Assembly: GCA_026418175.1 (NCBI GenBank)
Contig: JAOABX010000001.1
Location: forward strand, 1-64,000
Length of the DNA: 64,000 nt
Direction of reading: 5' to 3'
Origin: Flavobacteriales bacterium
Lineage (GTDB): Bacteria > Bacteroidota > Bacteroidia > CAIKAF01
Numbering within the stretch: the stretch's first letter is position 1; each line of letters starts with the position of its first letter. Positions 39,944 through 49,541 of the stretch are shown here, in pieces. The notes beneath the pieces were generated by a model, which had not been told where the DNA came from, did not search any database, and was given only the letters and a program-made list of their open reading frames with translations. A program made the position numbers and the translations under genes.

Positions 39944-42070
39944 TTAATTATGCCTTCTGCGTTTATTGAAGCGACAAAGACCTTCTTGAAGAAAGGCATC
40001 ATATTCATCCGCATTGGGCGTGTAGCTTCGCGGAGCTGCTAATAATTTACCATTGGGATCAATCAATATGTATTGTGGCTGTGTATTGGCTTTGTAAAAG
40101 TATGCCTGAAAATCACTCCATTTAGCACCGTATGTTTTTAACAATTCACCGGTTCTGTATGATTTTACTTCTTTTCCGGCAGGTAATGAATTTTTATCAT
40201 CCACATATAAGGAGATGACCACATAATCATTTTGCAATTTATTCAACACTTTTTTTACTGACCATACATTATCTTCCATTTTTCGGCAATTTACGCAGGC
40301 ATATCCTGTAAAATCAATTAATACCGGTTTATTCTCTCGTCGTGCTTTTTGCATGCCTTCATCAAAATCGTGATAGCAATCTAATCCATGCGGACATTCC
40401 GTTGGGTTCCATTCTCGATAATTAGTGGGCGGTGCTAATCCGCTAAGTAGTTTAACGGGAGCTCCAAATAAACCCGGAATCATATACATAGCAAACCCCA
40501 GTGAAATAATGGCAAAGCTCAGGCGCATTACCGATAATTTGGGTTTGTTATCACTGTCGTGAGATAATTTAAATGTACCTAATAAATACAGCCCTAACAA
40601 ACTGAAAATAATAATCCATAAAGCCAAGAAAATTTCTCTTTTCAGTATCCCCCAGTGGTATGCCATATCTACTACTGAGAAAAATTTTAATGCCAGCGCT
40701 AATTCAAGTAATCCTAATGAGACTTTCACGGTGTTTAACCATCCGCCCGATTTAGGTAATGAATTAAGCCAGCCTGGAAATAATGCAAAAAGTGCAAACG
40801 GGAGAGCTAATGCCAGTGAAAATCCAAACATTCCCATCAGCGGGCCGGTATTGTTTCCACTTACAGCTGCTTCTACCAGCAAGGTGCCAATAATGGGACC
40901 TGTACAACTAAAAGAAACCAGCGAAAGTGTAAATGCCATGAAAAATATACCAATTAAACCACCTTTATTTGAGCCTTTATCTACTGCATTTACAAACCTG
41001 CTTGGTAATGTTATTTCAAAAGCCCCTAAAAAAGAAGCGGCAAACACAACGAAAATGATAAAGAACAGCATGTTCCAAAAAGCGCTACTAGCCATACGAT
41101 TCAGTGCATCTGGTCCAGCCAGTTTAGTTACCAAAAATCCAAGGCCAGTGTATAGTATGATTATTGAAAGTGCATAAATCAGTGCATTAGATATCCCTTT
41201 GGCCCGGTTTTTACTTTGTTTGGTGAAAAAACTTACTGTAAGTGGAATCATAGGAAATACGCAGGGTGTAAGTAAAGCAAATAATCCTCCTAAAAATCCT
41301 GCGATAAAAATTCCCCAGAACGTTCTTTTTTCAGGTGCCCAGCCATCGCCTCCACAATCTTCTTCTAAATTGGCCAGGGCTTCATCGCTAAGCATTTCCG
41401 GAACTATGGTTTCGTTATTTTCAATCATTACCGGGCATCCTTTATTGCTGCTATCACCTGAAATTTGTGGACATTCATCTTCCGGATCAGGCACTTCGTC
41501 GCTATCACTATCCGGGCAACCCATAAATTTTGCTAAACCCGACAATTCCGGGCATTTATCTAGTGTATTTTCTACACCATCATCGTCTAAATCATTTGGG
41601 TTTTTAACAATTTCAATACCTCCAACTGAAATAGAAAATAAAAACTTTTCATCCACTGGTAAACAAACCCCATCATCCATGCAGGCCTGTCCGTAAATAC
41701 TACCTTTAATTTTAAAAGGCTCTTTACTTAGAATAGTGATTTTTTGTTTGAATACTACCGTGGCTGTTTCAAAATATGCTACAGGGCCCAAGTATTCATC
41801 ATTTATTTTTTTGGGTTTGGGTTCAATTACTTTTCCTTCTCGCTTAAATGCGTCGCTTTTATCAAAAACAAATTCTAATGGATTGGGCGGATTTTCCTGT
41901 GAATACAAATGCCATCCAGATTCAACCTTTGCTATAAAAATTAATTCAGCTTGATTATTTTCTTCATATTTTACTTCATAACTCCATTTTACCGGATTCA
42001 TCATTTGGGCAAATAACCCTGATAGAGAAATGAAAAAAAAGCTAATTAAAAGCAAGGCGTATTTTCTCAT
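39944..42070 (-). CDS. DsbD-like thiol:disulfide interchange protein with inserted thrombospondin type-3-like repeats
   Basis: N-terminal WHLYSQENPPNPLEF domain; DLDDDGVENTLDKCPELSG...DSDSDEVPDPEDECPQISG; polytopic CcdA-like region; thioredoxin YACVNCRKME. Confidence 0.9.
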   Translation of the reverse strand: MRKYALLLISFFFISLSGLFAQMMNPVKWSYEVKYEENNQAELIFIAKVESGWHLYSQENPPNPLEFVFDKSDAFKREGKVIEPKPKKINDEYLGPVAYFETATVVFKQKITILSKEPFKIKGSIYGQACMDDGVCLPVDEKFLFSISVGGIEIVKNPNDLDDDGVENTLDKCPELSGLAKFMGCPDSDSDEVPDPEDECPQISGDSSNKGCPVMIENNETIVPEMLSDEALANLEEDCGGDGWAPEKRTFWGIFIAGFLGGLFALLTPCVFPMIPLTVSFFTKQSKNRAKGISNALIYALSIIILYTGLGFLVTKLAGPDALNRMASSAFWNMLFFIIFVVFAASFLGAFEITLPSRFVNAVDKGSNKGGLIGIFFMAFTLSLVSFSCTGPIIGTLLVEAAVSGNNTGPLMGMFGFSLALALPFALFALFPGWLNSLPKSGGWLNTVKVSLGLLELALALKFFSVVDMAYHWGILKREIFLALWIIIFSLLGLYLLGTFKLSHDSDNKPKLSVMRLSFAIISLGFAMYMIPGLFGAPVKLLSGLAPPTNYREWNPTECPHGLDCYHDFDEGMQKARRENKPVLIDFTGYACVNCRKMEDNVWSVKKVLNKLQNDYVVISLYVDDKNSLPAGKEVKSYRTGELLKTYGAKWSDFQAYFYKANTQPQYILIDPNGKLLAAPRSYTPNADEYDAFLQEGLCRFNKRRRHN

Positions 42071-42141
42071 GGCATAATGCATAATGTATACAAAAGTAAT
42101 AAACTTCCCTATGGGTTGAAGTAATATCTTGATGCAAGGCA

Positions 42142-43878
42142 TCACTTCCCGGCTGCTGCGTTATCACCTCGTTGGTCTACACCGGCTTCCCACCTGTTGT
42201 CTTGGGTACGTAAAATAGCACTTACCCTGCCGATGGGGGGCCTGAATTGAATTGTATATCCTGCCATTTTCAGTGAATCCAATAGTTCTTGTTTTTCTTT
42301 CCAAGTTTCTTCTAAATACAAAATATCCGGCACCCATTGATGATGAAAGCGGGGCTGATTGCATGATTCCTGCATTCCCTGCTTGTAAATAAGTACATTT
42401 AATAGTTGCTGTAAAACCGTAGTAATAATTGTTGCGCCTCCGGGAGAACCAACAATTAATTTTATATTTCCGTTTTCTTTAACCAGGGTAGGTGTCATTG
42501 AACTTAACATGCGTTTGCCAGGTTGTATAGCATTGGCTTTACCGCCTATCAGTCCGAATTGATTTTTTATTCCTGGTTTAATGGAAAAGTCATCCATTTC
42601 GTTGTTCATAATAAAGCCGGCGTCTTTCACAATTACTCGGCTTCCATAAGCACTGTTTATTGTTGTTGTAATACTCACAGCATTCCCTTTATTATCAATC
42701 ACGCTAAAGTGTGTTGTTTCTTCACTTTCATATCCAGTAATGATACCAGGTTTGATACGTGCTGAAGGAGTAGATTTGGATGGAATACCAAATTGATTAA
42801 GGCGTTGCATTAGGTAAGATTTTGAAAGTAACGAATCAGTGGGTACATCAACAAAATCAGGATCGCCAAGGTATTTGCTTCTGTCAGCATATGCCATTTT
42901 TTCTGCTTCTGCAACAGTAATAATTTGCTGAAGTGATTGAAACGGAATGGTATGGATATTCCATTTTTCTAACATAAATAAAATTTGTAATAGTGCTATT
43001 CCACCACTACTAGGAGGAGGCATGGTAATTATTTCATAATTGTAGAATGTTCCTTTGAGTGGAGTTCTCCATATGGCTTTGTAATTTCTTAAATCTAAAG
43101 AATCAATCCAGTTGCCATGAGTTTGCATTTCCTGAATAATCAGTCGAGATGTTTCTCCCCTGTAAAAATCATCTGGTCCATGGTGAGCTATACGTTTCAG
43201 TGTTTTAGCTAATTCGGGTTGTTTTAATGTATCGCCGGCTTGCCATTTATTACAGGTAAATACATTAGGCCCATTTATAGAATCCAATTCATCTATTACT
43301 TCTTGCAATTCTAAAACATCTTTTTCTGTCAGTACAAATCCATGTTGGGCGTAATATATGGCAGGTTGAATCAATTTGCTCCAGGGCATTGTACCAAAAC
43401 GCTGATGAATTTCATACATCCCCATAACTGAACCTGGTATCCCCGATGCCCGATGCCCGATAACGCTTTTTCCGGGAATTACATTTCCTGTTTGGTCTAA
43501 ATATATATTTTCTTGAGCTTTTGCTGGTGCCTGTTCCCTAAAATCCAAGGCTACTGGATTTTCTCCTGCCGGTTGGGCTACCATAAATCCACCTCCACCG
43601 ATATTTCCCGCTTGCGGATACGTAACAGCTAAAACAAAGTGCATGGCAATGGCTGCATCAAAGGCATTGCCCCCTTTTTCTAGAATGAGCGCCCCTATTT
43701 CGGAAGCTTCTTTTCGTGCAGAAACTGCCATGTATTCATGGGTATAGAAAGAAGCAACATGTTTTTTCGATGTATTTTTTTTCTTGCACTTAAATAATGG
43801 AATACATCCTAATGAAATCAGAAGGATACTTATTATAATTTTACGAAGTGTATTTATCACACTTAAAGTTTTATGCAT
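42142..43878 (-). CDS. ggt: Gamma-glutamyltransferase
   Basis: GGNAFDAAIAMHFVLAVTYPQAGNIGGGGFMV, catalytic ETTHFSVIDNKGNAVSITTTINSAYGS. Confidence 0.95.
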   Translation of the reverse strand: MHKTLSVINTLRKIIISILLISLGCIPLFKCKKKNTSKKHVASFYTHEYMAVSARKEASEIGALILEKGGNAFDAAIAMHFVLAVTYPQAGNIGGGGFMVAQPAGENPVALDFREQAPAKAQENIYLDQTGNVIPGKSVIGHRASGIPGSVMGMYEIHQRFGTMPWSKLIQPAIYYAQHGFVLTEKDVLELQEVIDELDSINGPNVFTCNKWQAGDTLKQPELAKTLKRIAHHGPDDFYRGETSRLIIQEMQTHGNWIDSLDLRNYKAIWRTPLKGTFYNYEIITMPPPSSGGIALLQILFMLEKWNIHTIPFQSLQQIITVAEAEKMAYADRSKYLGDPDFVDVPTDSLLSKSYLMQRLNQFGIPSKSTPSARIKPGIITGYESEETTHFSVIDNKGNAVSITTTINSAYGSRVIVKDAGFIMNNEMDDFSIKPGIKNQFGLIGGKANAIQPGKRMLSSMTPTLVKENGNIKLIVGSPGGATIITTVLQQLLNVLIYKQGMQESCNQPRFHHQWVPDILYLEETWKEKQELLDSLKMAGYTIQFRPPIGRVSAILRTQDNRWEAGVDQRGDNAAAGK

Positions 43879-45305
43879 ACATTTTTAGGCTCTGTAAAAA
43901 AGCGCAGCGCTTCCCATCCGCCTTCTCTTCCAATACCTGAACTTTTCATACCACCAAACGGAGTTCGCAAATCACGTAGCATCCAGCAGTTAACCCAAAC
44001 AATTCCTGTTTTAATTTTCTCAGCCATTCGATGTGCCCTTTTTACATCATTTGTCCAAATGCTAGACGCCAATCCATACATAGTACTATTCGCATATTCT
44101 AGCACTTCTTCTTCAGTATCGAATGGTTGTAATGTGACTACGGGGCCAAAGATTTCTTCTTGGTTTGTACGGCACTGAAAAGAAAGCCCTTCTATTACGG
44201 TAGGACGATAATAATACCCTTCATTAAATTCTCCGGATAACTTTACACGATATCCACCTGTGAGGATTTTTCCTCCTTCTTCTTTTGCTAGTTGTACATA
44301 GGATTCAATTTTTTCTAAGTGTTGTTTTGACACTAATGCCCCCATAAAGTTTTTTTCATCGAATGGATTGCCTACTTGTATTGCTTCTACTTTTTTTAAA
44401 AATTCATTTTTGAATGTTTCATAGATTTCGTGTTGTACAAATAAGCGCGAACCGCACAAGCAAATTTGCCCCTGATTTGTAAATGATGCTCGAATAGCTG
44501 TATTTACAGCATCTTCCATAGTAGCATCGTTAAATACAATGAATGGATTTTTACCGCCCAGTTCTAATGATAATTTTTTAAACATGGGACTGGCTGTGCG
44601 TGCAATTTCTTCTCCTGTTTTTGTTCCACCGGTAAATGAAATTATTGGAATTTCAGGATGTTTTACGATGGAAGCTCCAACTTTTGCTCCCAATCCATGT
44701 ACAATATTTAATACACCCGGTGGCAACCCAGCCTCCTTGCAAATTTCACTTAAATAAAATGCGGTGAGAGGGGTCAGTTCTGAAGGCTTAGCAACCACTG
44801 TATTTCCGGCAGCCAGGGCAGGGGCAATTTTCCAGGTAAATAAATACAAAGGCAAATTCCAGGGAGAAATGCATCCGGCTATACCGATTGGTCTGCGTAA
44901 TGTATAATTTATCGCTGTTTCTTCCATGTAATGTGATTCAGAGGCAAAATGCTGAATTCCGGTCCCGAAAAATTTAAAATTGCTGGCAGATCTGGGAATA
45001 TCAGTTTGTTTGGCTAACCAAAGTGGTTTACCACTATCCATAGATTCTGCATGGGCTAAAAAGTCGAGTTTTTTTAAAATTCTATTGGATATTTCGATAA
45101 GAAAATCCCCACGTTTTTCAGCAGATAAATTACTCCAGGTTGAAAATGCAGCTTTTGCTGCCTGCGTAGCCATGGCAACGTCCTGTTCATCGCTGTCGGG
45201 TAATTGGCTGTATATTTTTCCAGTTGCCGGAGCAATATTATCCAGCCATTGACGGGAAACTGATTCAACAAGGTTGCCGTTGATGTAATTTTTTATCTGA
45301 ATCAC
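43863..45305 (-). CDS. Aldehyde dehydrogenase family protein
   Basis: SPWNLPLYLFTWKIAPALAAGNTVVAKPSE, LELGGKNPFIVF, NQGQICLCGSR, EEIFGPV. Confidence 0.94.
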   Translation of the reverse strand: MIQIKNYINGNLVESVSRQWLDNIAPATGKIYSQLPDSDEQDVAMATQAAKAAFSTWSNLSAEKRGDFLIEISNRILKKLDFLAHAESMDSGKPLWLAKQTDIPRSASNFKFFGTGIQHFASESHYMEETAINYTLRRPIGIAGCISPWNLPLYLFTWKIAPALAAGNTVVAKPSELTPLTAFYLSEICKEAGLPPGVLNIVHGLGAKVGASIVKHPEIPIISFTGGTKTGEEIARTASPMFKKLSLELGGKNPFIVFNDATMEDAVNTAIRASFTNQGQICLCGSRLFVQHEIYETFKNEFLKKVEAIQVGNPFDEKNFMGALVSKQHLEKIESYVQLAKEEGGKILTGGYRVKLSGEFNEGYYYRPTVIEGLSFQCRTNQEEIFGPVVTLQPFDTEEEVLEYANSTMYGLASSIWTNDVKRAHRMAEKIKTGIVWVNCWMLRDLRTPFGGMKSSGIGREGGWEALRFFTEPKNVCIKL

Positions 45306-45344
45306 GATTATTAAGTTTTGTGGATAAAATTATGCAAAAACCCT

Positions 45345-46247
45345 TCAGAAATATTCTTCGTTTGATTCTATCATGTTCACATAATCCAGGTATCTGAATC
45401 CGGCAATAGCTCCTTGCTCTACTGCTTCAATCACGGCACAGCCGGGTTCGTTGATATGGAGGCAATTATTGAATTTGCATTTGGTTTTGATTTTCAAAAT
45501 TTCTGGAAAATATGAGCCAATCTCAGTTTTTTCCATATTTACTAGCCCAAATTCTTTTATACCTGGAGTGTCAATAACATACCCGCCAAAACTAAGCCGA
45601 TGCATTTCTGCAAATGTTGTAGTGTGTTTTCCTTTGTTAAATTTTTTAGATATTTCACCAGTTCGTAGTTTTAAACTTGGATCCAATGCATTCAGCAAAG
45701 AGGATTTGCCTACGCCTGAATGACCTGTAAATAATGATGTTTTATCTTTTAACTGATTACGTAAAAATGTAATATCATCTTCATTGAAAGAAGAGATAAA
45801 GTAAGTAGGATAGCCCAACGATGAAAATACATCAGCCAGGTATTTTGCATCCTCCCAATCTCCGTCTTGTAGTAGGTCTTTTTTGTTGTATAAAATTCCA
45901 GCAGGGATATCATATGCTTCGGCTGTTACAAGTATTCGATTGATAAAACCGGTGGAAGTTCTTGGGTTTCTTAAGGTGGCTACAATCCAAAGCTGATCAA
46001 TGTTGGATGCTACGATGTGGGTTTGCTTGGAAAGGTTGGTTGACTTACGAATTAGATAATTTTTTCGGGGTAGTATATCAATGATTAATCCTTCTTCTGA
46101 AATTAATACCTCATCGCCCACCGAAACAGGATTAGTGTGTTTCAATTCTTCCAGTCGTAATCTTCCACCTAACTTAAGGTCTAAAATTTTATCTTCTACA
46201 ATTACTTTGTAAAAACTTCCAGTTGATTTTAAAATGCGACCTTTCAT
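45345..46247 (-). CDS. rsgA: Ribosome small subunit-dependent GTPase A
   Basis: Permuted GTPase: YNKKDLL, TGHSGVGKSSLLN, DTPGIKEFG; C-terminal zinc Cys/His CKFNNCLHINEPGCAV. Confidence 0.95.
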   Translation of the reverse strand: MKGRILKSTGSFYKVIVEDKILDLKLGGRLRLEELKHTNPVSVGDEVLISEEGLIIDILPRKNYLIRKSTNLSKQTHIVASNIDQLWIVATLRNPRTSTGFINRILVTAEAYDIPAGILYNKKDLLQDGDWEDAKYLADVFSSLGYPTYFISSFNEDDITFLRNQLKDKTSLFTGHSGVGKSSLLNALDPSLKLRTGEISKKFNKGKHTTTFAEMHRLSFGGYVIDTPGIKEFGLVNMEKTEIGSYFPEILKIKTKCKFNNCLHINEPGCAVIEAVEQGAIAGFRYLDYVNMIESNEEYF

Positions 46248-46657
46248 GCAAGCAGGTAAAATTGAAAAGCAAAAAATATGGTGATACTGGCAATAATCAG
46301 ACTATCTGCAAGCAGAATTCCAAAAACTCCATTTAACCAAGAACTTTTTTGTGAGAAGATAGTAATAAATAATATATCCAAGCTTACAGCTGTCACTATA
46401 AGTAATACGAAAAACTCCTGAACCGAAGCAAAGGGCTTAATTTTTAAAAAAAAGAGTATAAATAATGCTCCAAAAAAAATAAGGTTTGATGAAAGTGTAA
46501 GAAATACACAATTTTTAAATTTTTTATAACCGGTTAAATAAATACCACCAGTTTTAAGAACCCAAGTTACTATAAAGAAACTTCCAGCCAACACCATGAA
46601 TGGCCATTCATGCAGCATGTGGTCAAATGTTTCATAAAACCAAGAAACAGTAAGCAT
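46244..46657 (-). CDS. Hypothetical integral membrane protein
   Basis: 137 aa, about four hydrophobic segments; between rsgA and valS. Confidence 0.65.
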   Translation of the reverse strand: MLTVSWFYETFDHMLHEWPFMVLAGSFFIVTWVLKTGGIYLTGYKKFKNCVFLTLSSNLIFFGALFILFFLKIKPFASVQEFFVLLIVTAVSLDILFITIFSQKSSWLNGVFGILLADSLIIASITIFFAFQFYLLA

Positions 46658-46658
46658 A

Positions 46659-49334
46659 TTATTTGTTCATAAGTTGAAGAGATTCAAGCTGGGCTTGCAA
46701 CATGCTGATTTTATTTTCTGCATCTGTTTTTTTCTTTTGTTCCATAGCTACTACCTCCGGTTTGGCTTTGGCAATAAATCCCGGATTGTTTAATTTGGCA
46801 GAAACAGATTTTAAAAATCCCTGTAAATAATCAATTTCTTTTAGGATGCGATCTTTTTCTGCCTGAAGGTCTAACGTATCTGTAAAGGGTATAAAGCATT
46901 CCGTATTATCAGCCACAAAAGCAAAGGCCTGTTCTACCTTGCCATTTACCCATTGAATACCATGTAAGTTTCCCAATTTAATTATGATAGGTTGAAAATT
47001 ATAGATGCTTTCATTTTTTCCTGATATGAAAAGCTGCAAAGTTTCTTTGGGATGAATGTTTTTAGATTTTCTGAAATTTCTGATTTGGGATATTACCTGC
47101 GAGGCAATTTCAAATTGGCGAAGCAATTCGCTATTTATTGAAGCTGCTTTGGGCCAGGTTGCCAGCATAATGCTTTCTTTATCGCCACGGGCTTTAAGCT
47201 GGTGCCATATTTCCTCAGTTATAAACGGCATCAAAGGATGTAGCAGTTTCATCAGGTCTTCAAAATATTTGATGGTTATTTGATACGTCTGTTCATCGAT
47301 GGGGTGGCCAAAAGCGGGCTTTATTATTTCAAGATACCATGAACAGAAGTCATCCCAAATGAGTTTATAGGTAGCCATCAATGCTTCACTCATTCTAAAC
47401 TTGGCATACAAGTCGTTCACTTCTTCTAATACCTGGTTAAATCGGCTTTCAAACCATTGAATAGCAATGCTGTTTCCTGAAGAAGCAGGCAAGGATGAAT
47501 CTACATCCCAGCCTTTTACCAATCGCAAGGCATTCCATATTTTATTGGTAAAGTTTCGCCCTTGTTCGCACAATGATTCATCAAATAGCAAGTCATTACC
47601 GGCAGGTGAGCTAAACAGCATACCGACCCGAACACCATCGGCACTGTACTTTTCTATCAGTTCCAGCGGGTCAGGCGAATTGCCTAGTGATTTACTCATC
47701 TTTCTGCCCAATTTATCACGTACAATACCGGTAAGATAAACGTCTTTAAAAGGCTTATCATTCATGTATTCATAACCGGCCATGATCATTCGTGCTACCC
47801 AGAAAAATAAAATTTCGGGGGCTGTTACCAATACATCCGTGGGATAGTAATATGCTAATTCCGGATTGATGCAAGATAGTTTTCCGGTTTTTAAGTCCAG
47901 ATCTTCAAATCCATCAAACACTGCAATGGGCCAAAGCCAAGATGAAGCCCATGTATCTAAAACATCTTCATCTTGTTTTAGGTCTGCCAACGTAATGGAT
48001 GGATTTTTTTGCTGTGCTAATTGCAATGCCTGTTCTTCATTTTCTGCTACAACAAATTCACCATTGGGCAAATACCAAGCGGGAATACGGTGTCCCCACC
48101 ACAATTGCCGGGAAATACACCAATCTCGGACGTTTTCCATCCAGTGGCGATATGTGTTTTTAAATTTTGCCGGATGAAGCCTTATCTCGTCATTTTCAAC
48201 AGCCTCCATCGCTCTTCTAGAAACTTCTTTCATCCGAATAAACCATTGCTCGCTAAGTTTAGGTTCTACTACGGTATTGGTACGCTCTGAACGTCCGATT
48301 TTAGTGATGAACTCTTTTTCTTCCACAATCAACCCGGCTTCACGAAGTTTTTTTACTATGCGTTTGCGAACTTCAAATCTGTCTAAGCCAACAAACTCTG
48401 GTATTTCGCAGGCTTCATTTAATGTTCCGTCCAGATTGATGGTATCAATAATGGGTAATTTATGACGAAGTCCTATTTCGTAATCATTTGCATCGTGTGC
48501 AGGTGTTACTTTCAAGCATCCGGTTCCGAAATCTTTTTCTACATAATTATCGGCTATTATTGGGATTTCCCGATTTATAAATGGAACGAGGGCTTTTTTG
48601 CCAATCAAGTGTGTATATCGTTCATCTGTAGGATTAACGGCAATTGCTACATCACCCATGATGGTTTCTGGCCGCTGAGTAGCTATTACAACAGAATCAG
48701 ATGAGCCCTTCAATGCATACCGTATACTATAAAGAATGGAAACTTCTCCTTCTTCTTTATATATTACTTCTTCGTTGGACAAGGCAGTTTTTGCTTCGCA
48801 ATCCCAATTGATCATTCGAAGCCCTCGATATATGTATCCTTTATTATAATAGTCAACAAAAACACGAATTACTGCCCGATAATATTTTTCATCCATGGTA
48901 AACCGGGTACGTTCCCAGTCGCAGCTAGCCCCTAGTTTTTTTAACTGTTCTAAAATGATGCCTCCGTATTTTTCTTTCCATTCCCAGGCATATTTCAAAA
49001 ATTCATCCCGGGTTAAATCAGATTTTTTGATGCCTTTTTCCCGCAGCATGGCCACAACTTTAGCTTCAGTGGCAATTGATGCATGGTCAGTACCGGGTAC
49101 CCAGCATGCATTTTTTCCTTCCATCCGGGCCTTGCGTATTAAAACATCCTGTATTGTGTTATTCAACATGTGTCCCATGTGCAGAACACCGGTTACATTG
49201 GGGGGGGGGATCAGTATAGTGTATGGTTCACGATTATCTGGTACAGAGCGAAAGAGTTGATGATGCATCCAATAGCTGTACCATTTAGGTTCTACCAGGC
49301 TAGGGTTGTATGTTTTTTCTAGTTGTTGTTCCAT
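46659..49334 (-). CDS. valS: Valyl-tRNA synthetase
   Basis: PPPNVTGVLHMGHML, WVPGTDHASIATE, GRKMSKSLGNSPDPLE. Confidence 0.97.
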   Translation of the reverse strand: MEQQLEKTYNPSLVEPKWYSYWMHHQLFRSVPDNREPYTILIPPPNVTGVLHMGHMLNNTIQDVLIRKARMEGKNACWVPGTDHASIATEAKVVAMLREKGIKKSDLTRDEFLKYAWEWKEKYGGIILEQLKKLGASCDWERTRFTMDEKYYRAVIRVFVDYYNKGYIYRGLRMINWDCEAKTALSNEEVIYKEEGEVSILYSIRYALKGSSDSVVIATQRPETIMGDVAIAVNPTDERYTHLIGKKALVPFINREIPIIADNYVEKDFGTGCLKVTPAHDANDYEIGLRHKLPIIDTINLDGTLNEACEIPEFVGLDRFEVRKRIVKKLREAGLIVEEKEFITKIGRSERTNTVVEPKLSEQWFIRMKEVSRRAMEAVENDEIRLHPAKFKNTYRHWMENVRDWCISRQLWWGHRIPAWYLPNGEFVVAENEEQALQLAQQKNPSITLADLKQDEDVLDTWASSWLWPIAVFDGFEDLDLKTGKLSCINPELAYYYPTDVLVTAPEILFFWVARMIMAGYEYMNDKPFKDVYLTGIVRDKLGRKMSKSLGNSPDPLELIEKYSADGVRVGMLFSSPAGNDLLFDESLCEQGRNFTNKIWNALRLVKGWDVDSSLPASSGNSIAIQWFESRFNQVLEEVNDLYAKFRMSEALMATYKLIWDDFCSWYLEIIKPAFGHPIDEQTYQITIKYFEDLMKLLHPLMPFITEEIWHQLKARGDKESIMLATWPKAASINSELLRQFEIASQVISQIRNFRKSKNIHPKETLQLFISGKNESIYNFQPIIIKLGNLHGIQWVNGKVEQAFAFVADNTECFIPFTDTLDLQAEKDRILKEIDYLQGFLKSVSAKLNNPGFIAKAKPEVVAMEQKKKTDAENKISMLQAQLESLQLMNK

Positions 49335-49541
49335 GTATGCGATAATATATTTTACTCAAATGAAAACAAAAGTAAACAATTGAATAGCTAAATTTTTTTT
49401 TCATAAAATTTACCTCTTAAAGGAATACAAGTCAATTGTTAATAATCATAAAATCAACAAATTGGCAATTTAAATAAACATTTGTTGAAAATCTATGTTA
49501 AAAAAGCATTAAATTTAGCCTCAATTTCAAACATTAAAATC

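Noticed and set aside
40731-41954. Long plus-strand ORFs of 148 and 165 aa
   Set aside because: Antisense to the dsbD-like gene; Ser/Pro/Asn-rich composition typical of complement frames.
49199-49209. Run of 9 G inside valS as a possible phase-variable tract
   Set aside because: It encodes the conserved PPPNVTG motif of an essential tRNA synthetase, so it is best explained by codon use.
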